From AP-15 sp963796155 (GTDB taxonomy: Bacteria > Pseudomonadota > Alphaproteobacteria > ATCC43930 > CGMCC-115725): a stretch of 64,000 bases of DNA. The notes under the pieces are model-generated. The model ran no database searches. It worked only from the letters and a program-made list of their open reading frames with translations, and was not told the DNA's origin. Location of the stretch: contig CAWCKT010000012.1 in assembly GCA_963796155.1 (NCBI GenBank), positions 62,001 to 126,000 of the forward strand, given 5' to 3'. Positions 44,998-54,162 of this stretch are shown piece after piece. The first letter of the stretch is position 1, and the number at the start of each line of letters is the position of its first letter. The position numbers were made by a program, and so were the translations under genes.

Positions 44998-45473
44998 CGA
45001 TCCAATGTGCAACCGAAGGGAAGAGCGATGCTAGCGTGTCGGCAACGGCCGGGCAGTCACCTTCGTGTGAGGTCGGGGGAACCTTGGACTCCCATGCGTG
45101 TCCGATTTCCCTGACGGCAGGGAAAAAACGCATTTGCACACCCGAAAATCGCCCTCTAGCGATCGAAAATCGCTTGATATCAAGGCCTTGGGCGCATCTG
45201 GGCCAGCCGGCCATCAGCGGAATTCTGTGCGCCTTTCCCGCGCCAAAGCGGGGTCGGCAGCGGAACTCGGCCGGACGCCTCGGCCTTGATGAAATCGGCA
45301 TGCAAGGTAGCCTTATAAATTGACAAAATCGCATATAGGGGCACATTCGGCTCCCGCAAGGGCGCGCTGTGGCGGATCACAGCGAAAAGGGGCGGATCGG
45401 GGGATGCCGAGGCGCCGGGTCACTCCACGGAAAATTGGCGTGCCGCGCCCGCTGGTTATATTAACCGCCCTGG
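44998..45473. promoter_or_regulatory. Divergent intergenic region with a 12-bp palindrome and a shared 24-bp motif
   Basis: Separates the minus-strand TVP38 operon from the plus-strand nickel/cobalt permease. It holds the perfect palindrome CTTGATATCAAG at 45173-45184 and two GAAAATCGC copies just before it. At 45319-45342 lies ATTGACAAA..CATATAGGGGC, 20 of 24 bases identical to a site at 62764-62787. TTGACA here would suit a -35 box, but no good -10 follows. No gene or riboswitch recognised. Confidence 0.4.
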
Positions 45474-46541
45474 ATGCCAGAAGAACCGACCCGGCTCGCC
45501 CCCCGCGCGATCTTCGATGACGCGGCGACGGACGTTCGTCCCCAAGTGATCGGGCTCTGCATTGTCCTGATTGCCGCGAACCTGCTCGCCTGGGCGTGGG
45601 CCCTCGCGGCGTTTCACGGCTATCCCCTGTTGTTGGCGACCGCACTGATCGCCTATGGCTTCGGGCTGCGGCATGCGGTCGATGCCGACCACATCGCCGC
45701 GATCGACAACGTCACCCGCAAATTGATGCAGCAGGGTGAGCGGCCGATTGCCGTCGGGTTCTTCTTTTCACTCGGCCACTCGACCGTCGTCGTCGCGGCC
45801 TCGATGGTGATCGCCCTGACGGCGAATACCCTTCAAGACAGCTTTCCCGGTCTGATCGAGGTCGGCGGCGTGGTCGGCACCTTGGTGTCGGTGCTGTTTC
45901 TCTTCGCCATCGGCTTGATCAACGCCGTGGTGCTCGCCGGGGTCTATCGGATCTTCCGGCGAGTAAAACGCGGGGAAAATTATTCCGAGGAGGAGCTGAA
46001 CCTGTTTCTGGCGCAGCGGGGGCTGCTCGGCCGACTGTTCCGGGCCTTGTTCCGGTTGATTTCCCGCAGCTGGCACATGTATCCGCTCGGATTTCTCTTC
46101 GGGCTCGGCTTTGACACGGCGACGGAGATCGGCTTGCTCGGAATCGCCGCTGCGGAAGCCGCCAAAGGCCTGTCGATCTGGTCGATCCTGGTATTTCCCG
46201 CGCTGTTCACCGCCGGCATGTCGCTCGTCGATACCAGCGACGGCGTCCTAATGGTCGGCGCCTATGGTTGGGCGTTCGTGGACCCGGTCCGCAAGCTCTA
46301 CTACAATTTGACGATCACCGGCGTCTCCGTCGTCGTCGCCGTGGTTGTCGGAGCGATCGAAGGATTGGGGCTGATCGCCGACAAACTCGGCCTCGCCGGG
46401 GGCATATGGAGTTCCATTCAGTTTGCAGCCGGCAATTTCACCGCGCTCGGCACCCTTGTCGTCGGCATCTTCGCCGCGAGTTGGCTCGCCTCCCTGCTGA
46501 TCTACCGGGTGATGGGATACCGCAAGATCGGCTCCACCTAA
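45474..46541 (+). CDS. Nickel/cobalt permease (NiCoT, HoxN/NixA family)
   Basis: An inner-membrane Ni2+/Co2+ importer of 355 residues with about eight hydrophobic segments. The metal-binding signature in helix II, RHAVDADHIAAIDNVTRKL, is complete, as is LGFDTATEIGLLGIAA. FFFSLGHSTVVVAASMVIAL and GMSLVDTSDGVLMVGAYGWA are the other family signatures. The frame is intact. No hydrogenase, urease or cobalamin genes are nearby. Confidence 0.92.
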   Translation: MPEEPTRLAPRAIFDDAATDVRPQVIGLCIVLIAANLLAWAWALAAFHGYPLLLATALIAYGFGLRHAVDADHIAAIDNVTRKLMQQGERPIAVGFFFSLGHSTVVVAASMVIALTANTLQDSFPGLIEVGGVVGTLVSVLFLFAIGLINAVVLAGVYRIFRRVKRGENYSEEELNLFLAQRGLLGRLFRALFRLISRSWHMYPLGFLFGLGFDTATEIGLLGIAAAEAAKGLSIWSILVFPALFTAGMSLVDTSDGVLMVGAYGWAFVDPVRKLYYNLTITGVSVVVAVVVGAIEGLGLIADKLGLAGGIWSSIQFAAGNFTALGTLVVGIFAASWLASLLIYRVMGYRKIGST

Positions 46542-46542
46542 C

Positions 46543-46716
46543 AGGATGCGGAAAAACTCCGCTGTCGTTCCGGGATGGCCCTTCAGGGCCAGGTCCGGAA
46601 CCTAAGAACACAGGCCAAGCCTTTGATTTCTCGGGCCGGTGTTCTTGGATTCCGGGCTCGCGGGCATGAGCCCGCGCCCCGGAATGACTACCCTCCAGGT
46701 TTTTCCGCACCCTGCT
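46543..46716. repeat. Long imperfect palindromic intergenic element
   Basis: An outer inverted repeat (AGGATGCGGAAAAACTC near 46543 and GTTTTTCCGCACCCT near 46700) encloses two inner hairpins, one with GTTCCGGGA..TCCGGAAC and one with ATTCCGGGCTCGCGGGC..GCCCGCGCCCCGGAAT. Such nested palindromes with GGATTCCGGG/CCCCGGAATGAC cores are dispersed in alphaproteobacterial genomes. It may also act as terminator for the permease. The remaining gap to 46916 shows no gene. Confidence 0.6.
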
Positions 46717-46916
46717 AAGCGGCCGAAACCTCCCCTGCGCCGGACAGCAGCTGGCCCATTTTACGACAATTGTAGTTAATTTTTTCGGATAAGTATTGCA
46801 ACCGTTGCGAGATCGCTGCAATATGCCCGCCGCATCGTCACTTGTCCAATTTTGATCCAGACGATGCGCATGACCCCGCCATCGCAGCAAGCAGGCTGGC
46901 GGGCCAGAAACCCCGG

Positions 46917-47933
46917 TCAGCTCGGCCGGGGTTTCGTTTCAAGGCGGGTCGAAGGCCGGACCGGCGCGCCGACCGCGATGCGCCGCGAGAGGCGGCCGCC
47001 TTCGAGGAGCTGGCACGCCGCGAGGACAGGCAGTCCGAGCGCAAGGTCGCGCGCTCGCTTCAACAGAGATAGAGCGAGGGCCAGCTCCGGCGTCAGTCCA
47101 AAGCTCCCGCCAAGCATGATATAGGCGGCTTCCTGGACGCCGACCGCATTGGGGACGGCGAAGGCGACGCTGCGGATCGCGTAGAGCAGGCCCTCGATCA
47201 CCAGCACCGCAGCGAAACCGAGGGGCATCCCGATAAATCGCAGCGCGAGCCACGTCTCGACCGTGCCGGCGATCCAGCATGCAAGGTGGAGGAGAAAGCT
47301 CACGCAGACTCCAATTCGCCGCCGATAGATATCGCTGATGGCGGCGTGAAGCGCGGCCGCGCCGGCCGCGGTCCGGTCGAGCCAATCGCGGCCGAGTGCC
47401 CCGGCGAGGCGGTCGAACAGATCAAACCCGCGCCGCTGAGCGACCAATAGGCCCGCTGCGAGGATGCCGGCCCCGGCGAGCCCGATCGCGACCGGGACAG
47501 CAACCGGCGCATCGGGTCTCAGGTGGATCAGCCAGACGAGCGCCAGCGCCGTGAAAGCGATTTGGGCGAAGAGCTCGAGGCTGACATCGACGATCGTGCT
47601 CGCCGCGGCAGCGATCGGGGGGACGCCTGCGAAAGCGATCGCGCGAGCCCCGAGCAGATATCCGCCGACCTGGGAAAGCGGCAGCACTTCGGAACCCGCA
47701 TCGCGAACCAGCCGCCCCCAGATCGGGATCCATGGCCTCGTCCCGGGCAACAGCGCCGACCAGGCGATTCCCATCACCGCCATCAGCGCGAGGTGGATCA
47801 GGCAAATTACCCCGAACCCCGCCCACCCGACGGCGAGAAGCGAACGGGTCACGGCGTCCGCCCCGAAATACGCGACCAACCCGCCGGTCAGCGCCAGCCC
47901 GGCCGTCGCGGCAACGACAGGAACAATCCTCAC
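46917..47933 (-). CDS. Lysylphosphatidylglycerol synthase/HpnL-like integral membrane protein
   Basis: About 338 residues with eight or so transmembrane segments. VPVVAATAGLALTGGLVAYF, PLSQVGGYLLGARAIAFAGV, LFAQIAFTALALVWL, SVAFAVPNAVGVQEAAYIML and GLTPELALALSLLKRARDLA are typical of the UPF0104/HpnL group, in which a VPxxxGxxE/Q-type loop recurs. Relatives flip or transport lipids. The GTG start at 47933 overlaps the ferritin-like gene (GTGA); the longer upstream frame is out of register with real coding. No other hopanoid genes are near. Confidence 0.75.
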   Translation of the reverse strand: MRIVPVVAATAGLALTGGLVAYFGADAVTRSLLAVGWAGFGVICLIHLALMAVMGIAWSALLPGTRPWIPIWGRLVRDAGSEVLPLSQVGGYLLGARAIAFAGVPPIAAAASTIVDVSLELFAQIAFTALALVWLIHLRPDAPVAVPVAIGLAGAGILAAGLLVAQRRGFDLFDRLAGALGRDWLDRTAAGAAALHAAISDIYRRRIGVCVSFLLHLACWIAGTVETWLALRFIGMPLGFAAVLVIEGLLYAIRSVAFAVPNAVGVQEAAYIMLGGSFGLTPELALALSLLKRARDLALGLPVLAACQLLEGGRLSRRIAVGAPVRPSTRLETKPRPS

Positions 47934-48784
47934 GCGCGGTGTTCTCGCGTCCTGCGGGGAGAGGTAGGGAGGCGCAGGGCAGCAAGCGCAATACCGGCGA
48001 GCCCAGGCAGAAAATGGGGTTGCAGCAGATCGGGATCGAATCCGGCCATGCGGCGCGCGTGCTCGGCGCGGCACTCCTCGACAAAGCCGCGGAAGGTAAA
48101 GCCGTCGAGAAACACGCTCGCCTGCGTCGCCGAGAAATCCCTGCCGTCGTTCGCGCCCCGCCCGCGCCACACGGTGGCGAGGAGCCGGCCCATCGCCCGC
48201 GAATAATACCGTGCCGCCGTCGCGCTGCGCAGCCACGCCGCACCGCGTCCGCGGGCGACCTGCTGCCACGCCATCCAGTTGATGAAGAAGACGATGTGAC
48301 GGGTCTCCTCATGGATCAACGTCTCGAAGATCTCGAACATCGCGTCCGGCAGGAAGCCGGCGCGGCGCGCGATCTTGAACACGCCGAACCCGAGAAACGC
48401 ATCGAGGCACTCGCCGTACCCGAAATCGGCGAATGCGCGGAGCAGATTGCCGCTCGGCGGATCGGGCGGCCGCTCCTCGACGGTGACGCCGTAGCGCCGA
48501 ATCATCAACCGCAGCAGCTCGGCGTGGCGCGCCTCTTCAAACCCCTGGAGCATCACCGCCTCGCGCACCAGCGGGTCGGTGACCGTCGCACCGTAGGCGG
48601 CGACGATCGCTCCTGCTCGCCGCTCGGTGTAGAGCACCTCCTGCCAGAACGGGATGGCGCGCAGGCGCCCGAGCGCCTCCGCGTCGAGATCGGGCCATGC
48701 CAGGCTCGCAGGGTCGAATTGGCAATGGCTCGCGATAAACTCGCGGCAGAACCGCTGCTTGTGCTCGTCGGAGCCGATTTTCAT
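47930..48784 (-). CDS. Ferritin-like diiron-domain protein (copy B)
   Basis: About 284 residues, intact. Two ExxxH-type metal motifs lie in helices: MLQGFEEARHAELLRLMIRR and LIHEETRHIVFFINWMAWQQ, with a further acidic helix FGYGECLDAFLGFG between. This is a four-helix diiron fold; whether it stores iron or oxidises a substrate is unclear. MKIGSDEHKQRFCREFIASH at 48784 is the start. It overlaps its paralogue's stop and the membrane protein start. Confidence 0.75.
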   Translation of the reverse strand: MKIGSDEHKQRFCREFIASHCQFDPASLAWPDLDAEALGRLRAIPFWQEVLYTERRAGAIVAAYGATVTDPLVREAVMLQGFEEARHAELLRLMIRRYGVTVEERPPDPPSGNLLRAFADFGYGECLDAFLGFGVFKIARRAGFLPDAMFEIFETLIHEETRHIVFFINWMAWQQVARGRGAAWLRSATAARYYSRAMGRLLATVWRGRGANDGRDFSATQASVFLDGFTFRGFVEECRAEHARRMAGFDPDLLQPHFLPGLAGIALAALRLPTSPRRTREHRA

Positions 48785-49724
48785 GGCGTTACCGCACCCG
48801 AGTGCGAGCGCAGCACCCAGCGGCGGGCGAAGCGCACGAGGCATGGCACCACCCTAGGCCGCAACAATCGTAGGTCATAGCCGGAAAGGCGGCGGTCGTT
48901 TTCCGCCAGGCAGACATCCAGCAGCCCCGCGATGGACAGATCGACGGCACCGACGGCCTTGCTGCCGGTCAGGGTAAAATTGTTGTCCTGCGGCACCATT
49001 CCCCCCTCCCCGTCGCCGGCACCGTCGAACCCCCGCGCGATGCCGATCCGCTCGCAGACAAGAAATGCCCAGACTGCAAGGATCTTGGTCCAAAAGATAG
49101 GGCGTCGCCAGAACGGCAGGTTACGCCGGTGCCAAGCCACCCAATTGACGAAGAAGAGGATATGGCGGCCCTCCTCCTGCATGACCGGCTCGAATGTATC
49201 GACGAGGGCGGGCGGGAAAAACCCCGAACGTTTGGCGAGCGCGAACAGGCCAAAGGCGAAGAAGCTGTCGATGCACTCGCTGAAGCCGGTGACCATGAAG
49301 GCCCATTCCGGATCGCGCGGACGGCGATATTCGGGTTCCGGGGCCAAGCGGATGCCGTAGGCCTGGACGAGATTGGAAAGCACCTCCTTGTGCCGTCCTT
49401 CCTCAAAGCCGTCGAGGTCGATCGCCTGCCGCAGCAACGGATCGGCAATCGCTTGGCCATAGCTCAACACGCGCAGGCGCGCCTTGCCCTCGGTTTGCAC
49501 CGCGATGTCCCAGATCGGCAAGCTGACGAGGCGGCTGCGCGCGTCGGGCGTCGAGCGGCGGCCAATCGATGATCGACGGCTTGTAGGGATTGTGGGTGTC
49601 GAGCAGCATGCGGCAGAAGGCTCGTCTTGTGCGCCTCGCTGCCGGGATCGATCGGCCCGGGCTCGGCGGCGGCCCACACTCGGGCGGCACGGTCGGCCGC
49701 CGCCACCGCCGCATCATCCGACAT
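48781..49724 (-). pseudogene. Ferritin-like diiron-domain protein (copy A), frameshifted
   Basis: A paralogue of the next gene. It starts MSDDAAVAAADRAARVWAAA at 49724 and keeps GSEAHKTSFCRMLLDTHNPY, but in pieces: shifts near 49625 and 49560. From 49550 on it is clean: DLDGFEEGRHKEVLSNLVQA, FSECIDSFFAFGLFALAKRS, PVMQEEGRHILFFVNWVAWH. Both diiron motifs are conserved in positions matching copy B. The stop overlaps copy B's start. Confidence 0.7.
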
Positions 49725-49890
49725 CAGCCTCCTGCCCCTCCGTCTGTTGCCCCCGGCATGGGTCCCCGCCCGGCATCGCTCGCGCAGCTTACGTCAACGG
49801 CGCGTTTCCGAGCCAACGTTGACTTGCCGCAACGGCTCCCCTATATAGCCGCCTCCGCTCGAGAGAGATGGCTTAATCGGAGTCGGTGCC

Positions 49891-50025
49891 GTGAAGCGGA
49901 CTTACCAGCCCAGCAACCTCGTCCGCAAGCGCCGCCACGGGTTCCGCGCACGGATGGCGACCGCGGCCGGCCGCAGGGTGCTGGCTTCGCGGCGAGCCAA
50001 GGGCCGCAAGCGTCTGTCCGCTTGA
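49891..50025 (+). CDS. rpmH: 50S ribosomal protein L34
   Basis: 44 residues from a GTG start: KRTYQPSNLVRKRRHGFRAR, then MATAAGRRVLASRRAKGRKR and LSA. This is the full, highly conserved L34. First gene of the rpmH-rnpA-yidD-yidC-engB-argB block; rnpA follows after 43 bases. Confidence 0.97.
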   Translation: MKRTYQPSNLVRKRRHGFRARMATAAGRRVLASRRAKGRKRLSA

Positions 50026-50068
50026 GCCTGCGATCTCAGCCGACACACCAAAGTCACCCTGGATTTCG

Positions 50069-50458
50069 ATGGGCGGCGGGCTTGTAACGCTCAAGACCCG
50101 CGCCGATTTCCTGCGTGTCGCTGCCACCCGCCAGCGGGCGGTAACACCGGGTCTGATCCTGCAAGCCGCCCGGCAGCCCGATGGATTGGGCTGCGGCACC
50201 TCGTTGCGCGTCGGGTTCACCGCGAGCCGAAAGGTCGGCAATGCGGTAATCCGCAACCGTGCGAAGCGGCGGCTGCGGGGCGTGGCGGTCTCGATTCTGC
50301 CGCGTGAGGGAAAGCGCGGGACCGATTATGTGCTGATCGCCCGCGCGAATACGGTCGACCGGCCGTTTGTGGCGCTCGTCGCCGACCTCGAAGCGGCGCT
50401 GCGCCGGGTCAGCCACAGCGCTGCGAAGAATCAGTCGGGCGCTGCCGTGGAGGAGTGA
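50069..50458 (+). CDS. rnpA: Ribonuclease P protein component
   Basis: 129 residues. The protein subunit helps the RNase P RNA bind pre-tRNA leaders. LKTRADFLRVAATRQRAVTP is the usual N-terminus, RVGFTASRKVGNAVIRNRAK followed by RRLR is the RNR signature, and GTDYVLIARANTV closes the fold. Follows rpmH as in most bacteria. Confidence 0.95.
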   Translation: MGGGLVTLKTRADFLRVAATRQRAVTPGLILQAARQPDGLGCGTSLRVGFTASRKVGNAVIRNRAKRRLRGVAVSILPREGKRGTDYVLIARANTVDRPFVALVADLEAALRRVSHSAAKNQSGAAVEE

Positions 50459-50460
50459 GA

Positions 50461-50739
50461 ATGGATCGGCCGAACCCTGGGAGAGTGCTGAGCTGGGCCC
50501 TGCGAATGGCGATCCGTGCCTATCAATTCTCCCTCTCGCCGCTGCTCCCGCCGTCCTGCCGCTATCTGCCGAGCTGCTCGGATTATGCGGTCGAGGCGAT
50601 CGGCCGGCACGGCGCGCTGATCGGTCTCGGCCTCGCCCTGCGGCGGCTCGCCCGCTGCCACCCGTGGGGGGGCAGCGGGTACGATCCCGTGCCGCAGCCG
50701 CGCCGCTGTGGTGGGCTGCGCGCCGGCATCGGCCGCTGA
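50461..50739 (+). CDS. yidD: Membrane protein insertion efficiency factor YidD
   Basis: About 92 residues. MAIRAYQFSLSPLLPPSCRY followed by LPSCSDYAVEAIGRHGALIG and GLALRRLARCHPWGGSGYDP has the three conserved Cys and the CHPWGxxGxDPVP end of YidD (UPF0161). ATG 50461 follows the rnpA stop directly. A small amphipathic protein that assists YidC at the inner membrane. Confidence 0.95.
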   Translation: MDRPNPGRVLSWALRMAIRAYQFSLSPLLPPSCRYLPSCSDYAVEAIGRHGALIGLGLALRRLARCHPWGGSGYDPVPQPRRCGGLRAGIGR

Positions 50740-50780
50740 TCGCGACCGCCGCCGGCATTTCAGATCGAGCCGCGCCCGAG

Positions 50781-52505
50781 ATGGAACAGCGCAACCTCTT
50801 GTTGGCGATCGTGCTCTCGGTCGCGATCCTGATCGCCTTTCAGTTCGTGTTCGAGCGGCTGCGGCCGCCTCAGCCCACCGGGCCGACGCCGGGAACGCCG
50901 GTGACCGCGCCAACAACTCCGCCAACAACCCAATCTACAGCACCGACCCCAGGTGCCGCTACGAGCGTTCCCGGTGCCACGCCGGCGCAAGCCGCTGAGA
51001 CCCGCGAGGCGGCCCTTGCCGGGCAACCGCGCGTCAGGATCGATACGCCACGGCTCCACGGTTCGATCGACCTTGTCGGCAGTCGGCTCGACGACCTGAC
51101 GCTCGCCACTTACCACGAGACGGTGGACCCGAAGAGCCCCGAGGTTGTGCTGTTGCAACCGACTGGGACTCCGGACGCCTACTTTGCCCAATTCGGCTGG
51201 GTAGGGGCGTCCGACGTCAAATTGCCGGGCGCCGACACCAAGTGGACAGCGTCGGCAGATAAGCTCGTCCCCGGGCATCCCCTGACCCTGACGTGGGACA
51301 ACGGTGAAGGCTTGACGTTCACCCGCACGATCAGCGTCGACAAGAACTACATGTTCACCATCGAGGATGCGGTAAAGAACACCGGCTCGACCCCGGTCAA
51401 GCTAACCCCCTACGGCTTGCTTAGCCGCGGCGGAACACCGCCGGTTTCCAGCTACTACATTCTGTATGAGGGCCCGATCGGTTATCTCGACGGCGCGGTC
51501 CGCGACGTGAAATACGCGTCGCTCACGCCGGACAAGCCCACGGATTTCACCTCCACCGGCGGCTGGCTCGGCTTTACCGACAAATATTGGCAGGCCGCGC
51601 TGATACCGCCGCAGAGCGATCTGATCAAGGCAGAGTTCCGCAAGTCCGTCACCCCCGACAAGGCCGATCACTATCAGGTCGACTATACCGGCGATCCGGT
51701 CACGGTGCCCGCCGGCGGGACCGCGTCGACATCGAGCCGTTTTTTCGCCGGCGCCAAGGAGCTCGATCTCCTTCAGTCCTATACGGAGGCCGGTATCCCG
51801 CTGTTCGATTACTCGATCGACTTCGGCTGGTTCTGGTTCCTGACCAAGCCGATCTTCCGGATTTTACTGTTTCTCGAAGGGCTCCTTGGCAATTTCGGTT
51901 TGGCGATCCTGTTGTTTACGTTATGCGTCAAGCTGCTGTTCTTCCCGCTCGCCAACAAATCCTATCAGGCAATGAGCAAGATGAAGCTCTTGCAGCCGGA
52001 AATGCAAAAGATCCGCGAGCGCTTTCCCGACGACAAGGCGCGTCAGCAGCAGGAAATCATGGCGATGTACAAAAAGGTGGGCGCCAACCCGCTGGCCGGC
52101 TGCCTGCCGATCGTCATCCAGATCCCGGTCTTCTTCTCGCTCTACAAGGTGCTGTTCGTCACGATCGAGATGCGGCATGCACCGTTCTTCGGCTGGATCC
52201 ACGATCTTTCGGCGCCTGACCCGACCTCCTTCGCCAACCTCTTCGGCCTCCTGCCGTTCGCACCGCCGCATGTCCTGATGATCGGCGCCTGGCCGCTGAT
52301 CATGGGCCTGACGATGTTTCTGCAGCAAAAGCTCAACCCGCAGCCGGTCGACCCGGTCCAGGCGCGGATGTTCATGCTGCTGCCGATCGTCTTCACCTAC
52401 ATGCTGGCCGCCTTCCCCGCCGGGCTGGTCATCTACTGGGCGTGGAACAATTTGCTCAGCATCGCCCAGCAATGGACGATCATGCACCGCGCGGGCGCCG
52501 CCTGA
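50781..52505 (+). CDS. yidC: Membrane protein insertase YidC
   Basis: 574 residues. The first transmembrane helix is NLLLAIVLSVAILIAFQFVF. A linker rich in Pro and Thr and the large periplasmic domain follow; the C-terminal insertase core includes FGLAILLFTLCVKLLFFPLA, MSKMKLLQPEMQKIRERFPD and PLAGCLPIVIQIPVFFSLYK. Start ATG 50781 (MEQRNLL); an upstream open extension is not used. engB begins inside its last codons. Confidence 0.96.
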   Translation: MEQRNLLLAIVLSVAILIAFQFVFERLRPPQPTGPTPGTPVTAPTTPPTTQSTAPTPGAATSVPGATPAQAAETREAALAGQPRVRIDTPRLHGSIDLVGSRLDDLTLATYHETVDPKSPEVVLLQPTGTPDAYFAQFGWVGASDVKLPGADTKWTASADKLVPGHPLTLTWDNGEGLTFTRTISVDKNYMFTIEDAVKNTGSTPVKLTPYGLLSRGGTPPVSSYYILYEGPIGYLDGAVRDVKYASLTPDKPTDFTSTGGWLGFTDKYWQAALIPPQSDLIKAEFRKSVTPDKADHYQVDYTGDPVTVPAGGTASTSSRFFAGAKELDLLQSYTEAGIPLFDYSIDFGWFWFLTKPIFRILLFLEGLLGNFGLAILLFTLCVKLLFFPLANKSYQAMSKMKLLQPEMQKIRERFPDDKARQQQEIMAMYKKVGANPLAGCLPIVIQIPVFFSLYKVLFVTIEMRHAPFFGWIHDLSAPDPTSFANLFGLLPFAPPHVLMIGAWPLIMGLTMFLQQKLNPQPVDPVQARMFMLLPIVFTYMLAAFPAGLVIYWAWNNLLSIAQQWTIMHRAGAA

Positions 52506-53215
52506 CCGCGGCGGAGACCCCGGCGGAAATTTTTCCGCCCCGGCCGATCGACCCCGAACTCGTCGAAGTTGGACGGCGCCTGTTCGCCCGCGAGGCCCGG
52601 TTTGTCGCCGGCGCTGCCGAAGCGTCTGTGCTGCCCCGCGACGACTTGCCCGAGATCGCCTTCGCCGGGCGTTCGAATGTCGGCAAGTCGAGCCTCCTCA
52701 ACGCGCTGACCGGACGCCGCACCCTCGCGCGAACCTCGAACACCCCCGGTCGGACGCGGCAGATCAATTTCTTCGATCTCGACGCGCGGTTGATGCTCGT
52801 CGATCTGCCGGGATACGGCTACGCCCAAGCCGCGAGAACCGAGGTGAGGCGCTGGACCGCCCTGCTGCGGCGCTACCTGCAAACCCGCACCGAGCTGCGC
52901 CGGGTCTGTCTGTTGGTTGATTCGCGCCACGGCATCAAGGAGATAGACCGCCCGCTGATGGACCTGCTCGATGCTTCGGGGGTCTCCTACCAAATTGTCC
53001 TGACCAAGAGCGACAAGCTCGCATCCCCTGAGCTCGCGGTGATCGCCGAACGGACCGTCGCCGAGCTCGCGGCCCACCCGGCGGCGCATCCCGAAATCCA
53101 CCTGACGAGTGCCTTGGCGCGGAGCGGCATCGCGGCATTGCGGGCAACGCTCGGCAGCTTCGCGCTTTCCGCGGCGGCGCCTTCAACCGTGGCGATGCCC
53201 GCGCAGCCGCGCTAG
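52472..53215 (+). CDS. engB: Ribosome biogenesis GTPase YihA/YsxC
   Basis: About 247 residues. The GTPase motifs are complete: G1 AFAGRSNVGKSSLLNAL, G2 SNTPGRTRQINFF, G3 LVDLPGYGYAQA, G4 IVLTKSDKL and G5 LTSALARSGI. It assists 50S subunit assembly. ATG 52472 overlaps yidC by 34 bases, as often seen. Followed by argB after 10 bases. Confidence 0.95.
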   Translation: MDDHAPRGRRLTAAETPAEIFPPRPIDPELVEVGRRLFAREARFVAGAAEASVLPRDDLPEIAFAGRSNVGKSSLLNALTGRRTLARTSNTPGRTRQINFFDLDARLMLVDLPGYGYAQAARTEVRRWTALLRRYLQTRTELRRVCLLVDSRHGIKEIDRPLMDLLDASGVSYQIVLTKSDKLASPELAVIAERTVAELAAHPAAHPEIHLTSALARSGIAALRATLGSFALSAAAPSTVAMPAQPR

Positions 53216-53225
53216 AGTGCGGGCC

Positions 53226-54152
53226 GTGACGCGTCCGGCTGCGCAACCTCTCTTGTCTTCCGTCATCCCAAGCCCCGATCCGGTGGCCAAGGCCGCAGTG
53301 CTGGCGGAAGCGCTGCCCTATATGCGCCGCTACGCCGGCCGCACGCTCGTCCTCAAGTATGGCGGCCATGCGATGGGCGACCCGGCGGTTGGCGATTGGT
53401 TCGCCCGCGACGTCGTCCTGCTGAAGCAGGTCGGCATCAATCCGATCGTCGTGCACGGCGGCGGGCCGCAGATCGCCCAGATGTTGCAGCGGCTCGGCAT
53501 CAGGAGCACCTTCGTCGACGGGTTGCGGATCACCGACGCCGCGACGATGGAAGTGGTGGAGATGGTTCTCGCCGGCACGATCAACAAGCAGATCGTCTCG
53601 GCGATCAACGCCGAGGGCGGCTGCGCGATCGGGCTCTGCGGCAAGGACGGCGGGTTGATCCAGGCGCGAAAAATGGTCCTCGCGCGGCTGGAGGCCGGCG
53701 CCAGGACCGAGATCGATCTCGGCTTCGTCGGCGAGCCGCAGCGAATCGCCGCGGGCGTGCTCGACACCTTCAAGCAGTCCGACATCATCCCGGTGATCGC
53801 GCCGATCGGCGTCGGCTCGCAGGGCGAAACCTACAACATCAACGCCGACACGGTCGCCGGTGCGGTCGCTGCCGCGGTCAAGGCGACACGGCTCTTATTG
53901 TTGACCGATGTCGCTGGGGTACTCGACGCGGACAGGCGGCTGATCTCGGAGATTTCAGCCGCCGGCGCGCGGCGGCTGATCGCCGACGGCGTCATCCATG
54001 GCGGCATGATCCCCAAGGTCGAAACCTGCCTGCAGGCGGTGGACGGCGGGGTCGAGGCGGCGGTAATCCTCGACGGGCGCGTACCCCACGCGATCCTGCT
54101 CGAGCTCTTTACCGACACCTCGGGTGCCGGAACCCTGATCCGCGCCGGGTAG
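53226..54152 (+). CDS. argB: Acetylglutamate kinase
   Basis: 308 residues. Second step of arginine synthesis: phosphorylates N-acetylglutamate. RTLVLKYGGHAMGDPAVGDW and PIVVHGGGPQIAQMLQRLGI form the substrate and phosphate loops; VDGLRITDAATMEVVEMVLA and INADTVAGAVAAAVKATRLL are family blocks, with GGMIPKVETCLQAV near the end. The start is GTG 53226 (VTRPAAQP), after the engB stop. Placement after engB is usual in alphaproteobacteria. Confidence 0.95.
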   Translation: MTRPAAQPLLSSVIPSPDPVAKAAVLAEALPYMRRYAGRTLVLKYGGHAMGDPAVGDWFARDVVLLKQVGINPIVVHGGGPQIAQMLQRLGIRSTFVDGLRITDAATMEVVEMVLAGTINKQIVSAINAEGGCAIGLCGKDGGLIQARKMVLARLEAGARTEIDLGFVGEPQRIAAGVLDTFKQSDIIPVIAPIGVGSQGETYNINADTVAGAVAAAVKATRLLLLTDVAGVLDADRRLISEISAAGARRLIADGVIHGGMIPKVETCLQAVDGGVEAAVILDGRVPHAILLELFTDTSGAGTLIRAG

Positions 54153-54162
54153 AGCGATCGCG

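Noticed and set aside
42869..45346. 825-residue open frame
   Set aside because: The family homology begins at the ATG at 44284; the upstream part is the other frame of the TVP38 gene.
45300..45473. Cobalamin riboswitch or NikR operator before the nickel/cobalt permease
   Set aside because: Neither a B12-box-like element nor the paired GTATGA/TCATAC sites could be found.
50367..52505. 712-residue version of YidC
   Set aside because: The extension covers rnpA and yidD in another frame; YidC starts at 50781.
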